From positions 62,001-126,000 of the forward strand of contig WBSG01000006.1 in the NCBI GenBank assembly GCA_008923285.1: a DNA stretch of 64,000 nt, read 5' to 3'. Within the stretch, counting starts at the first letter, position 1. Every line of letters starts with the position of its first letter. The position numbers and the translations under genes were made by a program. Positions 48,501 to 57,800 of the stretch are shown in pieces. The notes beneath the pieces were generated by a model, which had not been told where the DNA came from, made no database searches, and saw only the letters and a program-made list of their open reading frames with translations. Source of the stretch: Betaproteobacteria bacterium SCN2 (GTDB lineage Bacteria > Pseudomonadota > Gammaproteobacteria > Burkholderiales > Thiobacillaceae).

Positions 48501-49324
48501 CCCCGGGCATGCAGGAGGGCGCGGTGAGGACCCTGGAACTGGGTACGGGTCTGAAGCAGGCTCTGATGAGGAACGAGTTTCGCATTGTCTACCAGCCGCA
48601 GGTCGACCTCAGGACGGGCGCCATCGTCGGCGCCGAGGCGCTGCTGCGCTGGCGGCATCCGCTGCTGGGCGAAGTGAGCCCGGGCGAATTCATTCCGATC
48701 GCGGAAAACAGCGGGCTGATCGTGCAGATAGACCAGTGGGTGCTGCGCGCCGTGTTGCGGCAGTTGAAGGCATGGGAAGCGAAGGGCCTGCCGCGGTTGA
48801 CCGTGGCGGTAAACATTTCGGCCCAGCACTTCGGGCAGCCCGCTTTTGCCTCGGCGCTCGAACGAATGGTGCGGGAAGCCGGCGTTGCGCCGGCGGCGCT
48901 GGAAATCGAACTGACCGAAGCGGCGGCGATGAAGAATCCGGAAATTGCCGCCCGGGTCATGGGCAGGCTCGGCCGCAAGGGTTTTCACCTGTCGATAGAC
49001 GATTTCGGCACTGGCTATTCCTCGCTCAGTTATCTCAAGCGCTTCGCGGTCGACAAGCTGAAAATCGACCAGTCCTTCGTGCGCGACATCGCTGCCGGCC
49101 CGGACGACCAGGCACTGGTCACGGCGATCATCCAGATGGCGCACGGCCTCGGCATCAAGACCGTTGCGGAAGGCGTGGAAACGCTCGAACAACTGGACTT
49201 CCTCAGCGCGAGGGGGTGCGATGAAGTGCAGGGCTACCTCTACAGCCGCCCGCTCGCGGTCGATGCATTCGAGGCGTTCGTCAGCAACGGCCGTCCTGTG
49301 GCCGGCGAACAGCCGCAGACCTGA
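45584..49324 (+). CDS. membrane sensor MASE3-PAS-GAF-PAS-PAS-GGDEF-EAL, probable cyclic-di-GMP phosphodiesterase
   Basis: A 1246-residue signalling protein. Residues about 12-265 hold seven or so membrane segments of MASE3 type (GVGLLDFSHTLSFAGMPSF). They are followed by a PAS domain (275-390), a GAF domain (405-560), two more PAS domains (565-685 and 690-800), GGDEF (about 805-970) and EAL (985-1235). The GGDEF active-site motif is SGDNF at 891-895, so cyclase activity is unlikely. The EAL domain looks intact: EALLR from E1018, N1078 in AVNIS, DDFGTGYSS at 1139-1147. A role lowering cyclic-di-GMP in response to a membrane or redox signal is inferred. TATCAT ends six bases before the ATG, and no Shine-Dalgarno is seen. 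Confidence 0.9.
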   Translation: MILHPSHATEARRTLYVLAALALAIPVVLAISPPPGLRGMANYLPLHMALETLAIVIAGLVFAVGWNAKRHQLPGNILLLAAVFLGVGLLDFSHTLSFAGMPSFITPSDPEKAINFWLAARTLAALGLLAVALLPWNGRYMPSRGVLLTAVLLLVVLLHLLFLFLPQAVPRTYIPGHGLTGFKLAYEYGLILAYAAAALLFYRQMRKPRSFHASGLFATACLAVMSEFFFTRYGDVTDVYNLFGHLYKIVAYLFLYRAVFVETVQHPYDELNASRKQLQATLDTLPDLLFEIDAEGRFVAAHISNTDMLAVPVQAFIGRNLREVLPEEAADICFAALAEAGERGHSRGHRMVLDVPLGRRWFELSVRRKDVGAGGVPSYLVLSRDVTELVTQQAALQREYALNVTLLGLQREAEARSEGDFIRYGIGQAERLTDSQAGFVYFVDDERQTLELACRSGDTPAHCRGDGHGRPCTLAQAGPWADAVRQRVPVIFNDYASASRNDRQLDEPAGLDRLVSVPVVEDGRVSMLVVVANKPEPYVDKDVKAVQLTANTLWRLVNKRRLDEALQQRREAIDSFFSSSLDLFCIANLQGEFVRVNPEFERVLGYPVAEIEGRSVLEFVHPDDVEATLQAVEALRREEPVHAFENRYRCRDGSYRNIEWRATQKGGRVYSSARDVTERRRQEAEMRKLSLVIEQNPFPVVITDTCASIEYVNPAFTEITGYAAEEALGQNAGFLKSGKTDPAIYADMWAHLLRGEAWQGELVNRRKDGSEYIESVLIYPVRNAQGELTNYLAHIEDVTTKKAAAERILQLSNYDQLTGLPNRAMLEERFRLARDEAGREGAPLTVMWINLDSFKEVNDALGHAAGDLVLREVALRLRAQLHERDTLSRLSGDNFVLVMPGAGQNEAAFMVSRLTGELSRSIQLDKKELIVTASVGIAVYPGDGDTLASLLVRSEAAMYRVKQDGRNSYSFYAPGMQEGAVRTLELGTGLKQALMRNEFRIVYQPQVDLRTGAIVGAEALLRWRHPLLGEVSPGEFIPIAENSGLIVQIDQWVLRAVLRQLKAWEAKGLPRLTVAVNISAQHFGQPAFASALERMVREAGVAPAALEIELTEAAAMKNPEIAARVMGRLGRKGFHLSIDDFGTGYSSLSYLKRFAVDKLKIDQSFVRDIAAGPDDQALVTAIIQMAHGLGIKTVAEGVETLEQLDFLSARGCDEVQGYLYSRPLAVDAFEAFVSNGRPVAGEQPQT

Positions 49325-49330
49325 CAGGCG

Positions 49331-50638
49331 CTATCGGGCGGCGACCAGCAGGCGGTCGATGTCTTCCAGGGCGGTTGCGGTCAGGGCGCCGGCCGCCGCC
49401 TTGAGGTTCAGCACCGACAACAGGAAGTTGTAGCGCGCCGCGGCGAGGTCGCGCCGCGCCGACGTGAGCTGTTGTTGCGCGTTGAGCACGTCGACGTTGG
49501 TGCGCACGCCGACTTCCAGACCGAGCAGGGTCGATTCCAGCGATTTCTGGCTGGAGGCGAGCGCGGCTTCCAGCGCTTTCACCTGGGCCTCGGTGCTGGT
49601 GACGTTGAGGTAGGCCTGGCGGGTCTGCAGCGCCGCGCTGCGCAGGGCCTCCTCCAACTGCTGGCGCGCCTTGTCCTGGTTGGCGACGGCTTCGCGCACC
49701 TGCGAGGACACCAGGCCGCCCTGGTACAGCGGCAGCGCGAATTCCAGCCCGACCACGGTGGCCTTGCTGTCGATGGTGCCGACGCCGACGTTCTGGTTGT
49801 TGTTGTCGCTGTAGCTCGCGGTCAAATCCAGGGTGGGATGGTGGCCGCGGCGCGCTCGCTCGATTTCCATGTCGGCGATCAGCTTGGCCTGCTGGCCGAT
49901 GCGCACCTGCAGGTTGTCGCTTTGCGAGAGGTTGACCCATTCGTCCATGCCGGCCGGTGCCGGGGGGGCGAGCGCCGGGCTGGGCGCGAGCGCTGCAAGG
50001 GTGTTCATGTCCTTGCCGGTCAGCGTGTGCAGCGCGCGGCGCTTGATTTCGAGGTCGTTTTGCGCGGCGATTTCCTGTGCGGTGGCGAGATCGAAGCGCG
50101 CCTGCGCCTCGTGCGTGTCGGTGATGGTGGCGGTGCCGACTTCGAAATTGCGCTTGGCCGCGGCCAGCTGTTCGGTAATGGCGGCTTTCTGCGCGCGGAT
50201 GAATTCCAGGCTGTCCTGCGCCAGCAGCACGTCGAAGTAGGCGCGCGCAGCGCGCAGCACCAGGTCCTGGCCGGCGACCTTGAGCTGGTTCTCCGCCAGT
50301 TGCACCGACAGCCTGGCCTGGTCGTAGGCGACCCAGTTCTGGCCGCGATAGATCGGCTGCGCGGCATTCACGCTCCAGCCCCAGGAGTTGAAGTCGCTGT
50401 TGCCGAGGGACGTGTCCACGTCGTTGTGGCGGGTGTTCGCATTCAGGGAAGCGCTGGGCAGCAGTCCGGCGCGCGCCTGCGGGGTCTTCTCCTGCGCGGC
50501 GCGGTAGGCGGCCTGGGCGGCGGCATAGCTGGCATCATGGGCGAGCGCCGCGCGATAGACCTCGGACAGGTTCTCCGCGGAAGCGGGCAGGCCGAACGCG
50601 GCCAGCAGCAGGAAGCTCAAGAGTTTCGGTTTCATCAT
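49331..50638 (-). CDS. tolC: TolC family outer membrane channel protein
   Basis: An outer membrane efflux/type I secretion channel of about 435 residues. Residues 1-21 are a signal peptide (LLSFLLLAAFGLPASA). Two similar halves follow, each with a beta-barrel strand segment (TRHNDVDTSLGNSDFNSWGWSVNAAQPIYRG and the later LEFALPLYQGG) and long periplasmic coiled coils. The late VRTNVDVLNAQQQLTSARRDLAAARYNFL is a TolC signature. Two adjacent ATGs (50638, 50635) follow an AAAGAAG. Seven bases separate it from the rhodanese gene. No inner-membrane pump partner is adjacent. Confidence 0.92.
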   Translation of the reverse strand: MMKPKLLSFLLLAAFGLPASAENLSEVYRAALAHDASYAAAQAAYRAAQEKTPQARAGLLPSASLNANTRHNDVDTSLGNSDFNSWGWSVNAAQPIYRGQNWVAYDQARLSVQLAENQLKVAGQDLVLRAARAYFDVLLAQDSLEFIRAQKAAITEQLAAAKRNFEVGTATITDTHEAQARFDLATAQEIAAQNDLEIKRRALHTLTGKDMNTLAALAPSPALAPPAPAGMDEWVNLSQSDNLQVRIGQQAKLIADMEIERARRGHHPTLDLTASYSDNNNQNVGVGTIDSKATVVGLEFALPLYQGGLVSSQVREAVANQDKARQQLEEALRSAALQTRQAYLNVTSTEAQVKALEAALASSQKSLESTLLGLEVGVRTNVDVLNAQQQLTSARRDLAAARYNFLLSVLNLKAAAGALTATALEDIDRLLVAAR

Positions 50639-50645
50639 CTTCTTT

Positions 50646-50963
50646 CTAGTACAGCGGCATGGACGGATCGATTTCTTTTGCCCAGGCGTCGATTCCCCCG
50701 GTCAGGTTGATCACGTTCTCGAAGCCCACGTGTTCGAGGTATTTGGCGACCTGCCAGGAGCGGATGCCGTGATGGCAGACCACGACGATTTCCTGCTGCT
50801 TGTCCAGTTCGCCGGCGCGCGCCATGATCTGGCCCATGGGAATCCAGGTCGTGCCCGGCAGCTGGCAGCGCGCCATTTCCCAGGACTCGCGCACGTCGAG
50901 CAATAGCGGCGGCTCGCCCTGATCGAGTCTTTGCTTGAGCTGGTGAACGGTCAGGTGCTGCAT
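50646..50963 (-). CDS. single-domain rhodanese-like protein
   Basis: A 105-residue rhodanese domain with the catalytic cysteine C63 in the loop CHHGIRS and the LLDVRESWEMARCQLPG N-terminal motif. Such proteins carry or transfer persulfide sulfur; the natural acceptor is unknown. It lies between a protein-isoaspartyl methyltransferase-like gene and tolC in the same direction, an arrangement suggesting one operon. The 138 bases upstream (50964-51101) hold nothing I recognise, and the Shine-Dalgarno is weak. Confidence 0.88.
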   Translation of the reverse strand: MQHLTVHQLKQRLDQGEPPLLLDVRESWEMARCQLPGTTWIPMGQIMARAGELDKQQEIVVVCHHGIRSWQVAKYLEHVGFENVINLTGGIDAWAKEIDPSMPLY

Positions 50964-51101
50964 TTAAACCGGCTCATCCATGAGGCGGCTGTTCGTGCCA
51001 CGGCCATTTCCGCCGCCTGGCTTGCAGCCAGTGCCGAGGACAGGGGTCGTCGCCAACCGCCAAAACTGTCTTGCCATCTGTTTGCGCCCCCAATGGATTG
51101 G

Positions 51102-51755
51102 TCAGAACGTGAACCGTTCAGGCTGCAGGGCATTGACCAGCGGTTTCAGGCTGGTTTCGAACAGATTCTCGCTGCGGTACACGCCGCGCGATACGCAAGT
51201 GAGCAATTGCGCGTTCATGACCGGGTCGTCGCCGACCACGGCGAACAGGCGGCCACCCGGCGCGAGTTGCCTGGGCAGCAAGTCCGGCATGACAGGCAGC
51301 GAACCGGTGACGACAATGGCATCGTAGGGCGCATGATTCTCCCAGCCGCGGCTGGCATCGCCCGCTTCCAGGGTGACGTTGTCGAAGCCGTGCGCCTTCA
51401 GGCGCGCCTGGGCATCCTTGAGGAATTCGGCGCGGATCTCCACGCTGTGCACCTTGCCCGCGAGGCTGGCAAGCAGGGCGGTGAGGTAGCCGCTGCCGGT
51501 GCCGATTTCCAGCACGCGGTCGGTTTTCTGGAGATGCAGGCTTTGCACGCAGCGCGCTTCGAGCCTGGGAAACCACATGGTTTCGCCGTGGCCGAGCGGA
51601 ATTTCCATGTCGACGAAAGCCAGCGAGCGGTAGGGTGCGGGCACGAATTCTTCGCGCCGCAGCTTGAACAGGAGGTCCAGCACGCTCTGGTCCAGTACGT
51701 CCCAGGGCCGGATTTGCTGCTCCACCATGTTGAAACGCGCGTGCTCGATGTCCAT
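51102..51755 (-). CDS. protein-L-isoaspartate O-methyltransferase family protein
   Basis: A 217-residue SAM-dependent methyltransferase of the PCMT family, whose members repair isoaspartyl residues or have diverged to other roles. MDIEHARFNMVEQQIRPWDVLD is the usual N terminus of this proteobacterial subgroup; RVLEIGTGSGYLTALLASL is the SAM motif, and DAIVVTGSLPVMPDLLPRQLAPGG follows. The subgroup often sits beside rhodanese and tolC genes. ATG 51755 was chosen over the open frame to 51797. The gene is divergent from the thiC riboswitch promoter. Confidence 0.85.
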   Translation of the reverse strand: MDIEHARFNMVEQQIRPWDVLDQSVLDLLFKLRREEFVPAPYRSLAFVDMEIPLGHGETMWFPRLEARCVQSLHLQKTDRVLEIGTGSGYLTALLASLAGKVHSVEIRAEFLKDAQARLKAHGFDNVTLEAGDASRGWENHAPYDAIVVTGSLPVMPDLLPRQLAPGGRLFAVVGDDPVMNAQLLTCVSRGVYRSENLFETSLKPLVNALQPERFTF

Positions 51756-51791
51756 TGGCTTTATTTTCAAAGGGTTATTCGGAGGCCTGCC

Positions 51792-51820
51792 TTGCAATTA
51801 TTCCATATTTGGGCTAATTT
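51792..51820 (+). promoter_or_regulatory. promoter of the thiC riboswitch transcript
   Basis: TTGCAA 51792-51797 and TAATTT 51815-51820 are 17 bases apart. Transcription would start at about 51827, just before the first paired base of the TPP element. Confidence 0.55.
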
Positions 51821-51828
51821 CGGGCCAT

Positions 51829-51920
51829 CGCTAGGGGTCCCCGGCAAATGGCAGCCAGCCTTGTCCGGGGTGAGACAGACCCTTTGAACCTGATGCGGTT
51901 AATACCGCCGTAGGGAAGCG
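51829..51920 (+). promoter_or_regulatory. TPP (THI-box) riboswitch upstream of thiC
   Basis: The element has the conserved thiamine pyrophosphate aptamer cores: GGGGT at 51834-51838, GGTGAGACAGACCC with CTTTGAACCTGAT, and GGTTAATACCGCCGTAGGGAAG. Helix P1 can form between CGCT 51829-51832 and AGCG 51917-51920. TPP binding should reduce thiC expression. The aptamer's 3' end is also part of a GGGAAGCGC arm that can pair with GCGCTTCCC at 51925-51933, the likely switch. Confidence 0.95.
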
Positions 51921-51986
51921 CACAGCGCTTCCCGTGTGTTTGGCGAAGCGCGTTTTCGGCGCTTCCCGTTTATTCTGACGAAGCGC
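51913..51986 (+). other. expression platform with alternating GAAGCGC/GCGCTTC arms
   Basis: Five arms alternate: GGGAAGCGC 51913-51921, GCGCTTCCC 51925-51933, GAAGCGC 51945-51951, GCGCTTC 51959-51965 and GAAGCGC 51980-51986. Neighbouring arms are mutually complementary, so several exclusive hairpins are possible. The third-fourth hairpin is followed by CCGTTTATT, a weak terminator-like tail. Confidence 0.6.
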
Positions 51987-52013
51987 TGGCGCTGCCGCCG
52001 CTCTTCGCCCTAA

Positions 52014-53942
<1,929 letters not shown>

Positions 53943-53953
53943 GCCGCCCCGCG

Positions 53954-53959
53954 TATAAT
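53954..53959 (+). promoter_or_regulatory. TATAAT box between thiC and uppP
   Basis: A perfect TATAAT lies 12 bases after the thiC stop. RNA from it would start near 53966, just inside the left arm of the thiC terminator. No -35 is recognised. Confidence 0.35.
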
Positions 53960-53963
53960 CGAC

Positions 53964-53991
53964 AGGCGCGCCAGGTTGGCGCGCCTTTTTT
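53964..53991 (+). terminator. intrinsic terminator of thiC
   Basis: AGGCGCGCCA 53964-53973 and TGGCGCGCCT 53977-53986 form a perfect ten-base stem over GGT, followed by six T (53986-53991). It ends 14 bases before the uppP start. Confidence 0.9.
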
Positions 53992-54005
53992 ATGCATTCG
54001 ACCCC

Positions 54006-54842
54006 ATGGCCGACCCGACCCAGATTCTGCACGCCCTGATCCTCGGCATCGTAGAGGGCATCACCGAATTCCTGCCGATCTCCAGCACTGGCCACCTGAT
54101 CCTTGCCGGCCAGCTGCTCGGCTTCAACGACGAGAGGGCCAAGGTCTTCATGATCGCGATCCAGTTCGCGGCGATCCTGGCGGTCGTGTGGGAATACCGG
54201 GCGCGGCTCTCGCATGTCGCGACTACGCTGCACCGCGATCCGGCTTCGCGGCGGCTGGCGGTCAATCTGCTGGCGGGCGTCCTGCCGGCGGCAGTGCTGG
54301 GGTTCCTGCTCTACAAGGAGATCAAGGGTTATCTGTTCAACCCGCTGGTGGTGGCGTCCGCGCTGGTGATCGGCGGCCTGCTGATCCTGTGGGCGGAACG
54401 CCGCCAGCATGCGGTCAGCGCGGAAACTCTCGACGACATTGGCTGGCGCCGCGCCCTGGGGATCGGCTTCGCGCAGGCGCTGGCGATGATCCCCGGCACC
54501 TCGCGCTCGGGCGCGACCATCATTGGCGGTCTCTTTCTCGGCTTGTCACGCAAGGCCGCGGCGGAGTTCTCGTTCTTCCTCGCCATTCCGACGATGTTCG
54601 CCGCGACTTCCTACGATCTGTACAAGAACTGGCACCTGTTCGATGCCGGTGATATTCCGCTGTTTGCGATCGGCGGCGTGACTGCCTTCGCCAGCGCACT
54701 CGTCGCCGTGCGCACGCTGATCAAGTTCGTCAGCCGCCACGACTACACCGTGTTCGCCTGGTATCGCATCGTTTTCGGCATGGTGGTGCTACTGACGGCA
54801 TATACCGGGCTGGTGGACTGGAGCGCGCCAGCAGCGCACTGA
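54006..54842 (+). CDS. uppP: undecaprenyl-diphosphatase (BacA type)
   Basis: UppP removes a phosphate from undecaprenyl diphosphate, recycling the lipid carrier used by MraY and MurG. The 278-residue, roughly eight-segment membrane protein carries [20 protein letters not shown] and [10 protein letters not shown], the two conserved active-site stretches with the catalytic Glu, Ser and Arg. ATG 54006 is preferred; the frame could also begin at TTG 53976, inside the thiC terminator. No Shine-Dalgarno is visible. Confidence 0.95.
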   Translation: MADPTQILHALILGIVEGITEFLPISSTGHLILAGQLLGFNDERAKVFMIAIQFAAILAVVWEYRARLSHVATTLHRDPASRRLAVNLLAGVLPAAVLGFLLYKEIKGYLFNPLVVASALVIGGLLILWAERRQHAVSAETLDDIGWRRALGIGFAQALAMIPGTSRSGATIIGGLFLGLSRKAAAEFSFFLAIPTMFAATSYDLYKNWHLFDAGDIPLFAIGGVTAFASALVAVRTLIKFVSRHDYTVFAWYRIVFGMVVLLTAYTGLVDWSAPAAH

Positions 54843-54844
54843 TG

Positions 54845-54872
54845 AAAAAAGGCGGCCTGGGCCGCCTTTTTT
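54845..54872. terminator. bidirectional intrinsic terminator between uppP and chpA
   Basis: AAAAAAGGCGGC 54845-54856 and GCCGCCTTTTTT 54861-54872 form a perfect 12-bp stem over CTGG. The A and T runs make it work for uppP on the plus strand and for the Pil-Chp operon on the minus strand. Confidence 0.92.
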
Positions 54873-54892
54873 CATTTTCCGCAGGATCGTTC

Positions 54893-57800
54893 TCAGACCG
54901 AGATCAGGGCGCGCTCACCCAGCAGGTCGGCGATGTGCGACAGCAGCACCGCTTCCTGGAAGGGCTTGCCGAGGTAGACGTTGACGCCGATTTCCAGGGC
55001 ATGGTTGCGGTGCTTGTCCGCAGTGCGCGAGGTAATCATGATGATCGGGACGCTCTTCAGGCGGGCGTCGTTGCGCATCACGCGCGCCAGTTCGAAGCCG
55101 TCCATGCGCGGCATTTCCACGTCGAGCAGCACCACGTCGGGCAGGATATCGTGCATCTTTTCGAGCGCATCGACGCCGTCCTTGGCGGTTTCCACGCGGT
55201 AGCCCTCGCGGCTCATCAGGCGGCTGGTGATCTTGCGCACCGTGAGCGAATCGTCGACCACCATGATCAGCGGCACCTGCTCGGTTTCCTCGACCGTGAT
55301 GGTCGATGCCTGCGGCGCGATGATCTGTATGGCCTCGACCGGCAGGTTGAGCACGCGAATGGCGAGCGGCACCGGGTTCAGGATCAGCACTACCTTGCCG
55401 TCGCCGCGCACGGTGGCGCCGGCGATGCCGGTGACGCGGGAAACCTGCGGGCCGATGTTCTTGACCACGATTTCGCGCGTGCCCTCGACCGTGTCCACGA
55501 GGACCGCGGCGTACGACGTGCCGCTCTTCATCAGCACGATCGAATTGAAGCGCTGCACTTCATGCAGGGCATCGCTCTGGCCCAGCAGGTGGGGCAGATA
55601 GAACAGCGGGTAGCTGTTGCCGCGCCATTCGATGGCACGCGCCTGCAGCGCCGCGGCAAGCTGCTCGGGCTTGAGTTCCTGCACCTGCTGCACCAGCGTG
55701 GCAGGCAGCGCGTATTCGTTCTTGTCGGCGGTAATGATCACCGCCTGCGTCACCGCGAGGGTGAGCGGCAGGTAAATGATGAAGCTGACGCCCTTGCCGG
55801 CTTCCGTGGCGATCTCGATGCGGCCGCCGAGGCCGGCAATCTCGTTCTTGACCACGTCCATGCCGACGCCGCGGCCGGCGATCTGGGTGACTTCGTCGGC
55901 GGTGGAGAAGCCGGCGACGAAGATCATCTGCGCCAGCTGGGTGTTGCCCGGCTCGACGCCGGGGTCGAGCAGCCCGCGCTCGATGGCCTTCTGGTGAATG
56001 CGCTGCAGGTCGAGGCCGCGGCCGTCGTCGCTCACCGTCAGCACCATCTCGTTGCCTTCGTGTTTGGCGGAGAGCCTGATTTCGCCGTATTCGGACTTGC
56101 CGGCCTGCGCGCGTTCGCCCGGCGCTTCCAGGCCGTGGGCGATGGCGTTGCGCAGCAGGTGCTCGATCGGCGCGACGATTTTTTCCAGCACGCCGCGGTC
56201 GATCTCGATGTCGCCGCCCTGGATGTCCAGTTGCGCGCGCTTGTCGAGGTCGCGCGCCGCCTGGCGCACCACGCGATAGAGGCGCTCGGACACGCTGTAC
56301 AAAGGCACCATGCGCACGCGCATCAGGTTCTGCTGCAATTCGCGATTCATGCGCGCTTGCTGCAGCAGCGCGGCATCGGCTTCGCCAAGCTGGGTGGTCA
56401 GGGTCTGCTGCACGGTGAAAATGTCGTGCACGCTTTCCGCCAGGAAGCGCGTGACTTCCTGGAAGCGCGTAAAGCGGTCGAATTCGAGGGGATCGAACTG
56501 CTCCTTTTCGGCCTGGCTCTGGAAAGTCGCCTGCATCTGCGACTCGGCCTGGATTTCCACTTCGCGCAGGTGGTCCTTCAGGCGGCGCAGTGCTTCCGAG
56601 AGTTCCGTGGTCTGGCGCTTGAGCGCGTACATCTGGCTTTCGATGCGCGAACGCGCGATGGCGACTTCGCCGGCCTGGTTGACCATGCGGTCGACCCAGT
56701 CCGCACGCACGCGCAGCGTCGCGCTTTCCCGATGCTGGGATTCGGCGGCAGCGCCGGCCTGTGCCTGGACAGGCGGGGCCGTTGCCGGCTGCTGGGATTG
56801 GACCGGAGCTGCGGGCTGGTCGGCTTCGGGGGATTCGGCGATGGACGGCACCAGCACGTCGGCGTCCGCAACTTCGGTTTCCACGTGCCGAATTTCCACC
56901 GGCTCCGGGGTGCCGTACTTGAGGCGGTCCACGGCCGCGGCCAGATGGTCGAATTCCTCTTCCAGCTTTTCCAGCATGGCGGCGTCGGCGACCGACTGGC
57001 CATCGAGCACGGAAATGACCCGCGACTCCATGATGTGGGTCAACTCGCCCAGGCGCATGGCGCCAGCCATGCGCGCGGAACCCTTGACCGTATGCAGCAC
57101 GCGGCGCAGCGCGGAAGGCCCTTCGGTTTCATTCGGCGCCGCCATCCAGCTGCGCAGGGCCTGGGCGGCTTCGGGCACCAGCGTCTCCGCCTCTTCCAGG
57201 AAAATCGGCAGCAGCACGGGATCGATTTCATCCTGGATGTCGCGTTCTTCGAAGACCGGCGCTGCCTGTGGCCGGGCCTGCGCGACGATGCCTTCCAGCT
57301 CGATTTCCTCGCTGGCATTTTCCAGGACGGCTGCGATTTCCATTTCCGCGGCCGGCGTTTCGGCTTCTATGGGGGCGGCTTCAAAAGCCTCGGTTTCGAT
57401 TCCTGCTTCCCCAACTCCAATGGCGGCCTCGGGCAAGTCGGCGCTGATTTCGGCTTCTGCCCCGGCCTCGGTCGGCGCGGCTTCGATGGCCTGGATGTCG
57501 AGTTCGGCCAGCGACCCGGCTTCCAGTGCGGCGTCGGGCGCGACACCGCCGATTTCGATTTCTGCCTCGGCAGACAGGTCCTGCGGCGGGGAAATTTCGC
57601 TTTCCGCCGGCATCTGGTTCAGCGCATAGATCAGCGGGGCGGCCTGCAACGGCACCACGCGCGAGTGGATGTTCTCGATCATGCTGTTGATGCGGGTCAG
57701 CGCATCCAGCACCGTACCGAGCGCGGGCTTGGGCACGGGCCGGCCGTCCAGTTTCCTGAAATAGGATTCAACCGCCAGTGCGAGGTTGGCGAGCTGCACG

